From assembly GCA_028583605.1 (NCBI GenBank), contig CM053328.1, forward strand, positions 31,665,578 to 31,729,577: DNA of 64,000 nt, written 5' to 3'. Positions 1 to 11,123 of the stretch are shown here, in pieces. Under the pieces are notes generated by a model. That model saw nothing but the letters and a program-made list of their open reading frames with translations. It was not told the DNA's origin and made no database searches. How positions within the stretch are numbered: position 1 is the first letter of the stretch; every line of letters begins with the position of its first letter. Source of the stretch: Dastarcus helophoroides (lineage: Eukaryota > Arthropoda > Insecta > Coleoptera > Bothrideridae). The position numbers and the translations under genes are program-made.

Positions 1-48
1 ACTTAATATATCCTTATGTCAGAGGGAATTATGCGAAATAGTCTAGTG

Positions 49-2639
49 CAGGGGTCGGCAAACTTTTAAACCGAAAGAGCCAGACGCAATAAAAAAATTG
101 ATTTCGTGAATTTCAAAGAGCCACAAATTATTATTTCTGATTTTACATTTTATTTCAAAATTAAATCAGACAAAATATGAGACAGTCTCTGAGTCATGTG
201 GTCAAACGAAAATATATTCAGCCCGAAAATTTAGATCTTTACTTCAAAATTTGCCTTTTTTTTCCACAATTTCGACTTTTTTAACTCTTCTCTATATTAG
301 TCTTTTTTTTATATCTAGTTTGTTCCCAAAATTAGATCTTCTTTCTTCTCGAAAACTCGACAATTTGTGGAAATGTTTACGTTTTTCTAATTCGACTTGC
401 TGAAAGATTCGACTTATTTCTCAAAAAATCATCTTTTGTCGATTTTTTAATAAAAAAAAAGGGGAAATTTGAGGTAATTGGAGATGTTAAGTAAAATAGT
501 TTTTGAAGATTTCGACCATTTTTTTCAGTTATCTTTTTTTGAAATTTAGATCTATTCCCAAAGATCACTTTTTTCCAAAAGTATATTTTTTTCGACTTCT
601 AAATTGCGGCTTTTTTCGAGAACTTACTACATTCTTCTTAAAATTCGGCTTTTTACCAAATTTCGCCATTTTCCCCAAAATTGACTTTTTCTAAACATTT
701 AAGCTTTTATTAGTTTTCAACAAATTTGGACTTGTTACGCAAAATTCGGTTTTTTTTTTCAAAATTTCGACTTTTAAAAGTCGACGATTTAGTGTTTTTG
801 CAAACTGCGATTTTTTTGATAAAATTTATCAACATATTTCCAAAACGTTTGACTTAATAACAAAATTTGACTATCTTTAGGAAATTTTGACCTACAACAC
901 TTTTAACACTTTTCTCGAAATACTTTTTAAAATTCGTTCTTTTTCCAAATTTGGCCATTTTGCCCAAATATTGACTTTTACTAATTGTTTAAACTTTTAT
1001 TTCTTTTCTACTTTGGACTCGTTTCGCAAAATTAAGTTATTCTCGAAATTTCGACTTTTAAAATTCGATATTTTATTTGATTTTTTCGACCAAATTCGTA
1101 AGTTTTCAAAATGTTTGACTTAATCTCAAAATTTTTTTCTTAAAATTTGACCTTTTGAAGTTTAACATTTTTCTCGAAACTGAAAGTTGTATCAACATTT
1201 TCTTTTCTTTCGAAATTTTTTTACCAATTTTCTATCAAAATGCAAGTGCATCTGATATTTTGAACATTTGGAGTTTTTTTAAATTCGTCTTGGTCTCGAA
1301 ATTTGAAATTCATTATCAATATTCTCTGGAAAGTTCGACGATTTTTTCCGAGCTTTGAATTATTAAAATTTCTCTTTTCGAAATTTTACAATTTTTCACA
1401 AAATTTAAATTTGTCTCAAAATTTCAGGGTTTAGTTTCACTGTCGAGATTCGACGTTTTTTTAATTGTATCACTTTTGAGAACTTTTAACAAACTCATTT
1501 TTTTCGAAATCTCTTTTTTTTCGAAATTCGGTATTTCTGGAGATTTCAACTTTTATTTCGATTTAAATTCATCTATTTTCAAATGTCAAAATTTGATTTT
1601 TTTTTTCAAAATTTAACTTTCTTTGGGAAATTTTGACCTTCTTTTAAAATTCAATACTTTTCTCAAAACTGGAAGTTTTATCGATATTTCTCTTTTCTTT
1701 CGAAATTATTTTACCAATTTTCTCAAAATTCGAATTTATTAGAAAATTTGGATTTTTTTAAATCGTCTTGTTCTCGAAATTTCAAATTTCTTCTTAAAAT
1801 TTAAATTTCTCTGGAAAATTGCAAACTTTTTGTCGAAATTTCGAGCTTTCCTTAAAATTTTCACTTTTTCCTTAAAATTTTTTTCTAAAATTTGACATTT
1901 CTCTTTTTCTCTGAAAAACTTCGACCTTTTTAAAATTCGACAATTTTATTTAAGCTTCCAGTTTATTTTTATAATTTCTCTATTTGATATTTTATAGGTT
2001 TTTCAAAAAATTCAAGTATGTTTCAAAATTTAAGTTTTCAGTTGGTTCTAGGTTTCAATCTATTGTTAAAATTCAACATTTTTTTCTTAAAATTTTACCT
2101 TTTTTTGAGAATTTTTGATAAATTCATTTTTTTTCGAAATCTCTTCTTTTTTCCCAAATTTCGCTTTTTCTGGAAATTTCAGCTTTTATTTCGAACTTTG
2201 ACATTTGCTGCCTCCGCAAATTTAGATTCAACAAAACTTCAAGGCTGTAGAAAATTTACAAATAAAAAAGTAAAAATCATGAGTAAAATATTTTTTAGAA
2301 ATTTAGACTCCCCAAATTGGTCTCTTTCTGGAAATTTCAAATGTCATGTGTTTTTTCAAAATGCTAATGCAAATCAATCGAAAACATTAGATAAATACTT
2401 CATGAAATGATAACTTTTTTGTCAAAATTTAAGAAAAAAGTAAAAATTCATAGAAAAGTATTTTTGGAAATTTCGACTTCTGTAGGTCACTTGATTAATA
2501 AGTACTCATTTTCTCTGTGTCTGTCCACTGTAGCTTTTATTTATTTATTTATTTATTTATTTTTAGGGGAATCTAAAGAGTTTTATTGTCTTTTAAAGGA
2601 GCCACATGCGGCTCGGAAGCCGCGGTTTGCCGACCCCTG
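49..2639. mobile_element. hAT element 1, non-autonomous, satellite-filled (TSD GTCTAGTG)
   Basis: Terminal inverted repeats CAGGGGTCGGCAAAC at 49-63 and its complement GTTTGCCGACCCCTG at 2625-2639. A perfect 8-base duplication GTCTAGTG lies at 41-48 and 2640-2647. This is a complete hAT insertion with an nnnTAnnn target, the pattern reported for Buster-type hATs. No transposase is present. About 190 bases at the left and 170 at the right are unique subterminal sequence, including an ATTT microsatellite near 2536-2563. Everything between is the degenerate A/T-tract repeat, T-rich on this strand. Two copies of a unit of about 490 bases can be recognised (TTTTACCAATTTTC near 1217 and 1707). Hydrophobic ORFs inside it are products of the repeat and not genes. 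Confidence 0.93.
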
Positions 2640-2676
2640 GTCTAGTGTAAGCGCACCGTTATGGAATGAAATAGGA

Positions 2677-3576
2677 GAGTAAATCAAATATGAACCGGAA
2701 TTTCCACCAAGTTGCCATGAGGGCGTCGGGAGTGTGCGCATACTCTTAGACATGTTAGGTGGAGATATTAGGTGACTACCTGCGCTCAAGCGAACTCCGT
2801 TCTCGCTGTTCATCACTTATAAAGACACTGAGTGAGTAAGAGGTTCATCCGCACGTTGCGCAGCGCATTATTATTAAATTTCTAGCCCGTTAAAGGTGTA
2901 GAGCCCGCCGAAATTCTTCGTAAACTGCAAGCACAATATGTACCTGTTTAAAGAAAACTCAAGTGTATGAATGGAACAAAAAATATTTGGAAGGACGAAC
3001 TCAAGGCAAAAACTCGTCTCTCAGCTGGAAAGGTTCTTAGCGACAGTGTTTTGGGATTTTAAAGGAGCTGTGCACGTCGATTTTCTAGCATGAACGTCAT
3101 ACGGTTAATGCTGCCTACTACTGCCAGCTATGGATCAAGCAAAACGTGCACATCGGCGAAAAAGGCGCGAATGTTCGATCAGAAATGTGATTTTGCTTTA
3201 CGACAATGCCCGCCCCCACTCAGCCAATCTAAGACACCAAAAATTAGAGGAAATGCATTGGGCAACATTAGAGCACATTCCTTATAGTACCGACTTATCA
3301 CCAAGCGATTATCATATGTTTGGGCCACTGAAAGAAGCTCTAGGGGGTAAGCGATTCCATGATGATGCTGCTGTTGAAACATTTGTGCGCAATGGGCTGC
3401 AAATACCCCTTCCTTCTTTTTATGATAATGACAATAAAAAACTCCCAATCCGTTGGGAAAAATACATTATCATAATTAGGACATTATGTAGAAAAATAGT
3501 TAATAACTTTCATATATGTATCTTTTGTAGCAATAAATTTTTAAAAGCAAATTCCGGTTCATATTTGATTTACTCT
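2677..3576 (+). mobile_element. Decayed mariner (DD34D), internally deleted
   Basis: Inverted ends GAGAGTAAATCAAATATGAA (2677-2696, continuing to 2705) and the complement at 3548-3576 enclose about 900 bases with mariner transposase remnants on the plus strand. The exact outer edge and TA duplication are unclear. It starts only 30 bases to the right of the duplication that borders hAT element 1. Confidence 0.8.
2843..3480 (+). pseudogene. mariner transposase relic
   Basis: Pieces of a mariner transposase can be read in shifting frames: a helix-turn-helix part (GVEPAEILRKLQAQY and VYEWNKKYLEGRTQG near 2896-3005), then VLATVFWD near 3030, then an open stretch from 3130. The open stretch includes ILLYDNARPHSAN (second catalytic Asp) and STDLSPSDYHMFGPL (third catalytic Asp), spaced as DD34D. 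The segment holding the first catalytic Asp is missing. The protein ends near IRWEKY. Several stops and frameshifts make it inactive. The usual length of the family is about 345 residues; less than two thirds is left. Confidence 0.82.
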
Positions 3577-4090
3577 CGTGGTTAGTGGGCTACTTTTTAT
3601 CCCAAATTTATATCCAGAAAATTCTTATCACATTTTTCTAAATGTAACAACCATACAGAAAGATAAGTGTGTCAACTGTGTGATTTTTACTTTGACAGCG
3701 GCCTCAATTCATAGATCCGCGAACTATTACCTTATGGTTAGGTATCTGTATTATCAATTGCAGTAATATTGCGTTATCGGCTTGCACTTTGACCTGAAAA
3801 TTAATTTCAAATTTCATTTAATTGTTAAATTGTTTTGAAGCTTCCATTTAGTTGTATTGCAATTATTTATTGAATTTCGCTGACTGCAGTCGAAGGGTAA
3901 CAGTAGTTTCTTATAAAAAACGAATTAGGTGTTCAAGAACGGTTTGTCAAGCAATTCCCTTTCGTATTACGGTGCGAAAACGAGCAGTACATGGAATATG
4001 AAACAATGTTTAACAATTTATAAGACTCTTTTGGGGCCCTTAGATTAACGTTTTTCCATTTAAGATGCCTATTACATTGATAAGACTTAC
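3577..4090. other. Intron 5 sequence without recognised feature
   Basis: AT-rich, no open frame with protein character and no fibronectin exon on the minus strand. It separates the mariner relic from exon 5 of the Ig/DB gene. Confidence 0.5.
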
Positions 4091-4318
4091 CAATTCCTTC
4101 GACAATGCATGCCAGTGTTTGCTCCGTGTATGCTGAACAGGAGAAGTGCGTTTTGATGTTATCTGTTATTGCGGTATATTCACCACGGCACACGTCCTGG
4201 CAAATATCGGGGACCCTTTCTTGAATACAGCAAGGCACATGATTACGTCTATCTGCCATACATTTAACAATAGCTGGAAAATCATTCTCGCAATGTTCAG
4301 GATCTTGCCCGGTGCTTC
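4091..4318 (-). CDS. Ig/DB-domain protein, exon 5 (DB module); gene continues left of window
   Basis: A 228-base exon between acceptor TTATTCCAG (AG at 4320-4319) and donor GTAAGTCTT (from 4090). It encodes the bulk of the DB module: HCENDFPAIVKCMADRRN, then HVPCCIQERVPDICQDVCRG. The paired CC, the VPxxCxxxC pattern and the following THFSC and LAC cysteines match the family. In nematode and insect relatives the order is signal, Ig, DB, fibronectin type III. The Fn3 part is not seen in 1-4090, so it should lie further left. Known facts stop at the domain level; the exact ligand is unknown. The gene is almost certainly functional, because frame, phases and key cysteines are all intact. Confidence 0.9.
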
Positions 4319-4395
4319 CTGGAATAACAGAAGACATTTTAATTTGTGTAGTTAAGGTTTGTTGAGATTCAGTTGATTATTAACTGAAAGATTAC

Positions 4396-4563
4396 CTTCC
4401 AAAATGCTTTGCACATTACAAAAGCCAAGACAGTTGTTGGAGACATTCTTATTTAAGCAGCAGTCGGTGTAATTGTGGTTTCTACTACTGAACTGTTGTT
4501 TGGGATCTTCGAATTCGATCTCATCAGTTCGGTTTCCAGGAGGTTGCAGCGCTTTTGAAAGTA
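4396..4563 (-). CDS. Ig/DB-domain protein, exon 4 (linker and start of DB module)
   Basis: A 168-base exon between acceptor TTTTACAG (AG at 4565-4564) and donor GTAATC (from 4395). Phase 1 in and out. It encodes a hydrophilic linker with two possible N-glycosylation sites (NRT, NYT) and then TDCCLNKNVSNNCLGFCN. This is the first cysteine cluster of a DB module (Pfam PF01682: CC, several residues, C-x-x-x-C). It is followed by a 77-base intron, typical of compact insect introns. It is too fragmented for a simple ORF search, so it was found by extending the frame from exon 3 and from the DB homology in exon 5. Confidence 0.82.
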
Positions 4564-5222
4564 CTGTAAAATAAATCTTTTCAATAAAACATACTGATTT
4601 CTGATAAAACGTTTAAAGTTCTAATTAAAGCATAGGTTCCCTAGCATATATGGAATCTTGCTGTGGATGATATGAAGACCTGACTAAAAAAATATTACGT
4701 TTTTAGGACGGAAAACTTTTCAAAAAAATAATGAACAAATTTAATTTTTTTTATTATCTGAATCGGTTTTTCTTTTTACCATCGTCAGCAGATAATACCA
4801 GTAATTTCAGAGTTGTTACATCAGGCCAGCTATTACAGACTGTAGAAAAATTTGATTTTTTCGATTTGGATATTGTTACCACTGGATATGTTTAGGCTTC
4901 TGAATGAACAGCTGCACTTAACTAATATAAGTTTTGAGACTAAAGAATGAACCAGATATTTATCTGGCCATCGCGAGATAATGATGAACAACTCGAGAAA
5001 AATTCTAATTTCTAAAAAATGTGGAGAAATTGATCAAAATTTGAAGATTTTCGGAAAAGAAAGTGTCATGAGCTCTTCAACATCTTTGGGCATCAGACCT
5101 CGAGGCTACTACCTACAAAGCCTCACCCCCTATCCATTCAGAGATATAGATGAGAAAGAGTTGTCGTAAGTCGAAAACTGTTGGGAAATTATGACAAAGC
5201 AAATGCGTACGATAGAACTTAC

Positions 5223-5366
5223 CACTCAGTTCATGAAAACTTCTTACAATTGGACTGCTGTTAACTTCGCACACGTACATGCCAGAATCTATGAGTTTGA
5301 CATTTTTTATTGCTAATACCCAAACATCACCCGCAGAAGGCATATCAGTCATTTCGGAAGATGTAT
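5223..5366 (-). CDS. Ig/DB-domain protein, exon 3 (second half of Ig domain)
   Basis: A 144-base exon between acceptor TTTACAG (AG at 5368-5367) and donor GTAAGT (from 5222). Joined to exon 2 the split codon becomes Asp, and the frame reads through SEMTDMPSAGDVWVLAIK to NVKLIDSGMYVCEVNSS. That is the canonical Ig F-strand motif (D-S-G-x-Y-x-C) with the second disulphide cysteine. It ends in phase 1 after HELSG. Intron 2, on its upstream side, is about 10.1 kb and full of mobile elements; intron 3, on its downstream side, is 659 bases. Confidence 0.88.
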
Positions 5367-5648
5367 CTGTAAATAAAGAAAGGAGCAGTTTAACACAAAT
5401 AAAAAATGTCTGTACTACCAAGCTATTACTAATATGCGTATTTTAGTTTAAAAAAATCCCATCACTTCAACGTATTATGTAATTGTAATTTAATATAACC
5501 ATAAACTGTCGCAAGATTCGTAAGTTATGATGTGATGCATGTTGAGGTTGATGGCAAATGTATTATTTAATGAAGTATTATTGAGGAAGTGTAATTAAAT
5601 AGAAAATTAATTTTCAAGGCGTATAATTTTTTTCAAATTAACCTTTTT

Positions 5649-5791
5649 AATGCGTAGACCAATAGATTTGAACATTTATTAGATTCGAAGTTTGGAAACC
5701 AAATACGGTATTTGGTTTTCAAACCAAATACTGCATTTGGTTTCCAAACTTCAAATCTAATAAATGTTCAAACCTATTAGTCTGTGCATTA
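5649..5791. repeat. Short foldback (hairpin) repeat
   Basis: Arms of about 60 bases. AATGCGTAGACCAATAGATT (5649-5668) onward pairs with the complement ending CTATTAGTCTGTGCATT (5775-5791). The centre is built from copies of ACCAAATAC and its complement. This could fold into a nearly perfect hairpin. It may be a tiny MITE; no clear target duplication was seen. Confidence 0.75.
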
Positions 5792-5896
5792 GAATCCTTG
5801 TCTTCTGGGAACTTTTTCCTAGAGAGCAACCGCTTCGCTAGGTGGCAATGTTTCAACTGTTTCAACTACTTGCATAAATTAATCTTTATTAAATTA

Positions 5897-6335
5897 AAGT
5901 CGTTAAAGAGTCGTCAATTTTTGAATGGCCTAATTTAACAGTCCTAAGGAATCTGCTAAAATATCGTTTCCCAAATTTTTTGCCCTGACCCGCTTGTCTT
6001 AAATACTTCCTCTTCGCGTCCGACTAAAAGATTTTTTGTAACTGTTTTAATGTATAAATATTTACCATTTGAGAGTATAAAGACAATTCTGCGACCCGGT
6101 ATTTTATCTTCATGGCTAGGTGCCGGGTCGCAGAATTATCTTTATACTCTCAAATTGTATTGATGCTCTCAAATGGTCAGTATTTACACCTCAAATTAAA
6201 AAAATCTTTTAGTGGGTCGCGAACAGAAAGTATTAAAGACAACCGTGTTGGGGCAAAAAAAGTTTTATAAAGTTTTAAATGATTCCTTAGGACTGTTAAA
6301 TTAGGCCATTCAAAATTTAATGAGCCTTTAACTTC
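5897..6335. mobile_element. Foldback MITE of about 440 bases
   Basis: Left arm (AATGGCCTAATTTAACAGTC, near 5923) and right arm (complement, near 6291) are inverted copies extending from about 5897-6335 to a centre at about 6115, where GCGACCCGG faces CCGGGTCGC. The arms have diverged in the flanks of the centre. No coding content. Confidence 0.72.
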
Positions 6336-6371
6336 TAAAAAATACTAAGTGTTTAAAAATTTTAAAATATA

Positions 6372-7726
6372 CAGGGTGGACGATAAGTAATGGTACATAG
6401 AGCAAGAGTAGATTTTTCGTATAAAAATAACGTGATTTAGCCATATTTACCTTATACCAAAAATTGATATTAACGGAGATACAAGGTGTCAAAGTTGAAA
6501 AAAAATTGTGATTTTTTTTCGCATAACTGATGAGCACATTTCACTATAGACCAGAAATTTGGCATAGGGGGTTTCTTTAGTCCATAAATTCTAATTTGCT
6601 AACAGATTGTCACTAACTCATAGGGGGCGCCACCTGCGCTACCTTGTATTATTCTGAAGCATCATAACTTTTTTGTGCCTACATATATACTTATTTTAAA
6701 TAGATTTTTTTATTTAACAACATTTTTTACTTAAAAAAGGTATACTTTCTAAATGTTGATACAAGCAAACGTTTTCAAGATATTTGCCTTCAAAGTTTGC
6801 CGTACGTTTATTTTAAGTTATGTAAATGTGAATTTTTCGCAGTGGGTTTCAAAATAAAAGTAATAAAACTAACTCTAAAATAGTCTATATCAAATATTAC
6901 TTCACTGATATTATTATTACACATATTTTTTAAATTTTTAAAGCAAATTTTGGTAAAATACCAAAACAAATTTTATTCTCAAAAATAAGTATGTGGGAAA
7001 TTCCCTTTTTCATGTAAAGGGATTGTAAACAATAAAAAATCTGGCTGTCTTTTATTGAAATTCATCTCCAAATACCTGCTTTGACCACGCAGACTATTAA
7101 AATTTGTCTTGTGCCGGACTCAGAGAATATATCTCACATGTCTATGTTAGAAAATAAATTACGTCTTAATTTTTTTGGATATTTTTTATTGAAATTTTCA
7201 AAATTTAGGTAATAATATTATTAGCAAAGTAATATTTGACGTAAATTAGTTTCAAATCTGTACTTATGATTACTTTTTTTCAAGCCTACTTCGAAAATTT
7301 AATATCTTAGTAATTTAAAACCAGGGCAGCGCCAAGCTTTAAAGGCAAATATCTTGGAAACTGGTTGCTCGTATTAACTTTCAGAAAGTATACCTATTTA
7401 AAATTATTATACGTGGGTGCACAAAAAAGTTATGATGAATTTAGAATTATGCAAGATAGCGCCGGTAGCGCCCCCTATCAGCTATTAATAATATGTTAGC
7501 TAAATTAGAGTTTGTCGAGTTAAGAAACCCCTTTGTGCTAATTTCGTGCCTATATTACAATTCATTCCATAATTATACGAAAAGATCGAAGTTTTTATTT
7601 CAACTTTGACACCCTGTATCTCTGTTAATATCAACTTTTGGTATAAGGTAAATGTAGCTAAATCACATTATTTTTATTCGAAAAATCTACCATTGCTCTG
7701 TGTACTATTACTTATGGTACAACCTG
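6372..7726. mobile_element. Long-TIR foldback element with TA duplication
   Basis: The ends read CAGGGTGGACGATAAGTAAT (6372 on) and, on the other strand, CAGGTTGTACCATAAGTAAT (from 7726), each bordered by TA (6370-6371 and 7727-7728). The arms remain alignable for several hundred bases, for example the GGGGGCGCC and GGGGGCGCT blocks near 6625 and 7470 and CATCATAACTTTTTTGTGC. The middle is AT-rich with no transposase. Ends and target site point to the Tc1/mariner superfamily. Confidence 0.82.
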
Positions 7727-7779
7727 TATATAGGATGCCTAAGTCCTCAGTTTTAATGTATTATTTATTGTCGAAAAGT

Positions 7780-8850
7780 ATCGACATCTAAACTCAGACT
7801 TTAAAGTCGAATTTTTTGATAAAAAAAGTAGACCATATAAAGTACAAATTTTGCAAAGAACATCAAAATTTCAAATAAAAAACAAAATTTACTCAAAAAG
7901 TGGTCAATCTAAATGGACCTCAAATTTGTGACTACTTTTCTTTAGATTTCTACGTTTAGAAATAAAGTTTCGAGTGTGAAAGTAAAAATTTACAGAAAAA
8001 TGGAAAAATTTAGCCTCAAAATTTTCATGGTTACCATTCCAAATTAGATTTTTAGTCTGTCTTTTGATAACTTTAATTTTGCATCTCATCTAAAATTTTT
8101 CTAATAACTTAAAAGTTTTTTAGCTTAAAGATTAAAATTTTGAGGAAAAAAGCAGCATATTACGAACTTATAGCGAAAATTCTAAGTAACTAAAATTTGA
8201 ACACGAAAAGTTTTTAAGACCTAAAGCTCCTAATTTTTCCTTCTTCATAAAATATTGATTTGAACCTGAGACGCCAGATTTTGATTCTGATTTACATTCT
8301 CACAGTTCTGCAATTTGAGCAAATTGCCAATTTTCCAATCAATTTTGCCTGAACGTCAAAATTTCTTAATTAAAGTTGAAACAAGTAGGCGTTCGAAAAT
8401 TGGGAATTGTTTGTTATGCGGAAATAAAAAAATGAAATTAACGTTTTGGGTTTTTATTCAAAATTTTGACTTATTTTTAAAAATTAGTTTCCAGATTTAG
8501 AATTTTTTTTTATTTTTTCTTCGATTCACCACTTTTTAATAATTTTTTTTAAATTACTAAATTCAAAAATTCTCTTGGAGTAACTACAAAATTACATCTT
8601 TTTAAAAATTTCAAAATTTATACAAAAAAATAATAAAATTTCGAACACAATTCGAGAAAAGGGGCATTTTTGATTATTTTTAATATATAACTTTTTTGTA
8701 TTTTTTCTATATCTTCCCTTTTTTAAAGAAAACTTTGACCTTAAATTTAACAGTTTATTGTTCTAGTCTAACTTTAATCACGAAATTTTGTTTTTCGAGT
8801 ACAATTTTAAGAAAAAAGTCAAAATTTTATTATTAAAGTTACAACTTCGA
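7780..8850. repeat. Degenerate A/T-tract repeat block B
   Basis: About 1.1 kb of AAAATTTTGAC- and AAATTTCGA-like motifs of mixed orientation, ending where LINE copy 1 begins. No gene. The small ORFs here are low-complexity. Confidence 0.7.
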
Positions 8851-10383
8851 AAGATTTTTCGTGAGATTCCTAAATATCTGGAGGAGAATAGAATCATCTC
8901 GGACAGGCAATACGGTGTCAGACAACAATGCTCAACAGGCGATCTACTGGCATTATGTTACTCATATCTGTAACTAGGCTACGAAAAAATATGATGAGGC
9001 TAGGATTGCGCCATTGGATATCTAAGAGACTTTTGACAGAATCTAGCACCGATTCTCTTCTCGCCAAAGTAACATCTTACGGTCTTCCTTCTGACCTCCA
9101 TTATTTGATATCCAATTTTTTCACTGACAGACCTCTTCAGGTCGTCGTAGATGGCATCTCATCCGAGACATTTGCAATTAATGCAGGGATGCCTCAAGGG
9201 TCTGTCCTGTTGTCTACTTTGTTTCTGTTACACATAAAGGATCTTTTAGCTTCAACTTCCAATTCGATATACAGCTACACAGATGATAGTAGCCTGGTGT
9301 CATCTTTTTTCTCCGACAAACCATTATCCGTCATTGCTTCAGATCGACTAAGACAGGGGTCGGCAACCTCGGCCCGCGGGCCGCATGTGGTCCTTTGCAA
9401 CTTTTTGCGCGGCCCTCCAAAGTACCAATATAATTTTAGGAAAAATCAACAAGCTTAGAGCGTGAGCAGTATTTAAGTTACATTTGAATATACGGCCCGC
9501 ATAAAAAAATTATTTTGAAAATGGCCCGCCGTCCGAAGCAGGTTGCCGACCCCTGGACTAAGGGAATAATAGTTTCAGATGATTAATCGGAATTTCAAAA
9601 TCATTCTAGAATGGGGTAAGAAGAATCTGGTGGACTTTAATGCTTCAAAAACTCAGGCCGCGGTTTTCTCTAAAAAAACATCAAGGGATAATGTAACAAA
9701 CATACTAATGGACAGTAAAATCCTCCCGCTGGGATCTAATTTGGCTCTCCCAGAGGTGAATGCGAGCACTTGGGACGATCATGGCACGCCACTGGCCAAG
9801 TCCGCCCCTCAGAAGCTGGGCTCTCTTTTTGGAGCTAAGAAGTACTTCACATCTCATCAGCTATTCACACTATATTAAGCCCAAGTAAGGCCAACACTAA
9901 AATGCCGCTCTCAAGTTTGAAGTTTAGCCCCAAAACACACTTTAGCTCTTTTGGATTCAATTTAAAGAAGAGCGATTAGCCTAATTGATGACGAGAGTTT
10001 AGCCGATTCTCTCGAAGCACTAGAGCACAGGCGGATCGTTGCTGACTTGTCTCTTTTCTACAAGTATTATCAGGAACTCGCAGGAACTAATAGAATTGAT
10101 CCCCTCAAGGGCAAAACTTTTGAGGCACTCAAGACAGTCAGAGACAGCAAATTCTTGTACGATCCAGCACAGTGAGGACTTTTGTCTACGAAGACTCTTT
10201 TTTTTATAGAACTTTTAAGCTATGGAACTCGATACTGAAAGGAATTTTCTTCAAAAATTGTAACCTATCCTTGTTTAAGAAGGCGGTTCATCGCCATCTG
10301 TGCTTGTTTCCTCATCCTACTCGCAGTGCTTTGAAGGCTCAATGGGGTTGCCTTTTGCAAATTGATTAAACTTAAAAAAAAAA
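8851..10383 (+). mobile_element. LINE copy 1 (Jockey/CR1-like), 5'-truncated, split by a hAT
   Basis: The 3' part of a non-LTR retrotransposon ORF2, ending in poly(A) at about 10372-10381. It is inserted in repeat block B/C. Frames shift repeatedly, but the reverse transcriptase is clear: NRIISDRQYGVRQQ and STGDLLA, then VDGISSETFAINAGMPQGSV, then YSYTDDSSLVS. The catalytic YADD has become YTDD. After the hAT insertion the thumb and C-terminal part follow: WGKKNLVDFNASKTQAAVFS, then KRAIRLIDDESLADSLEALE, then FKLWNSI and SLFKKAVHRHLC. LINE proteins of this type copy their own RNA at a nicked target. This copy is dead. It is the same family as 10583-10985 and 31515-36800. Confidence 0.85.
9354..9555. 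mobile_element. hAT MITE of 202 bases inside LINE copy 1
   Basis: Ends CAGGGGTCGGCAACC (9354-9368) and GGTTGCCGACCCCTG (9541-9555). It is flanked by GACTAAGA (9346-9353) and GACTAAGG (9556-9563), a 7-of-8 target duplication. The interior is GC-rich near the left end (GGCCCGCGGGCC) and unrelated to the satellite interior of the two large hATs, so it is a different subfamily using similar termini. Confidence 0.9.
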
Positions 10384-10582
10384 CTTTTAAAAAAAGAACT
10401 TCGAATGTTTTCTTTTTTCCCATCCAACTCGAAATTTCGTGGTCCTTTTTTTAAATTTTTTCAGAACGGGTTTTTTGAAACTTCGAGATTTTATTCACTA
10501 TATATATATATATAAATTCAATTGCTAAACCTTATCCTCGAAATTGCTGAAGCAAAAAAATAGGTAAGTAAAAATTTCGCGA
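10384..10582. repeat. A/T-tract repeat block C with (TA)n
   Basis: Short remnant of the degenerate repeat between two LINE copies of opposite orientation. It includes TATATATATATATA at about 10500-10513. Confidence 0.55.
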
Positions 10583-10985
10583 AAGAAAAAAGGACCTTTC
10601 ATTCACTCGCAAAGGGCAACCCTATTATAGCTTTAGTGTTTGAAGCACCATGAGTAAGATGCATAAAGATAGATGATGATCAACTGCCTCTTTAAATGAA
10701 GCTAAATTGTAAATTGTCGGGAAAAATCCTGTTCAGTAACGAATTCCAGAACTCGGAAGTTCTAAGGAGACTCCATAGACAGAAGCTCTCACTCCGCAAG
10801 CTGGATCGCACAGGAATTTGCTGTCTCTGACTGTCTTGTGTGCCTCAAGTATGCTGCCCTTGGGGGATCAGATCTTCAGTTCTTGCGAGCATCTTCCATA
10901 CTACTTGTAGGAAAAAGATAAGTTACAAACCGTTCTCGTGTGCTCCGGTGTTTCAAGAGAATCGCTAAAATTCTTTCCATCAATT
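10583..10985 (-). mobile_element. LINE copy 2, 3'-end fragment
   Basis: On the minus strand this matches the C-terminal end of LINE copies 1 and 3: VRDSKFLCDPACG, then VSLRTSEFWNSLLNRIFP, and the terminal segment before the 3' UTR. It is about 400 bases, with no catalytic region left. It lies tail to tail with copy 1. Confidence 0.75.
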
Positions 10986-11123
10986 TATCATCTCATTTTT
11001 TTTGGCAACAGAACGAATTTTATTGCACTATGGAAGAGAGGGTTTACAACCTATACGTGTTGTCCAAAGGGTAAGCTTTTTTCTGATAATGCCACAAGTA
11101 TAAGAAATAATTGTTTCTTTGTA

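Noticed and set aside
503..2410. Series of Phe/Leu-rich open frames inside hAT element 1
   Set aside because: They come from the T-rich short repeat, change frame with it and have no protein family character. The same happens in blocks D and H and in hAT element 2.
3179..3448. 89-codon frame on the minus strand
   Set aside because: Antisense of the mariner transposase relic with its YDNARPH and SPSDYH motifs.
3933..4090. Extension of the DB-module frame beyond exon 5
   Set aside because: A clear GTAAGT donor follows GIG at 4091, and the extension has no DB or Fn3 character.
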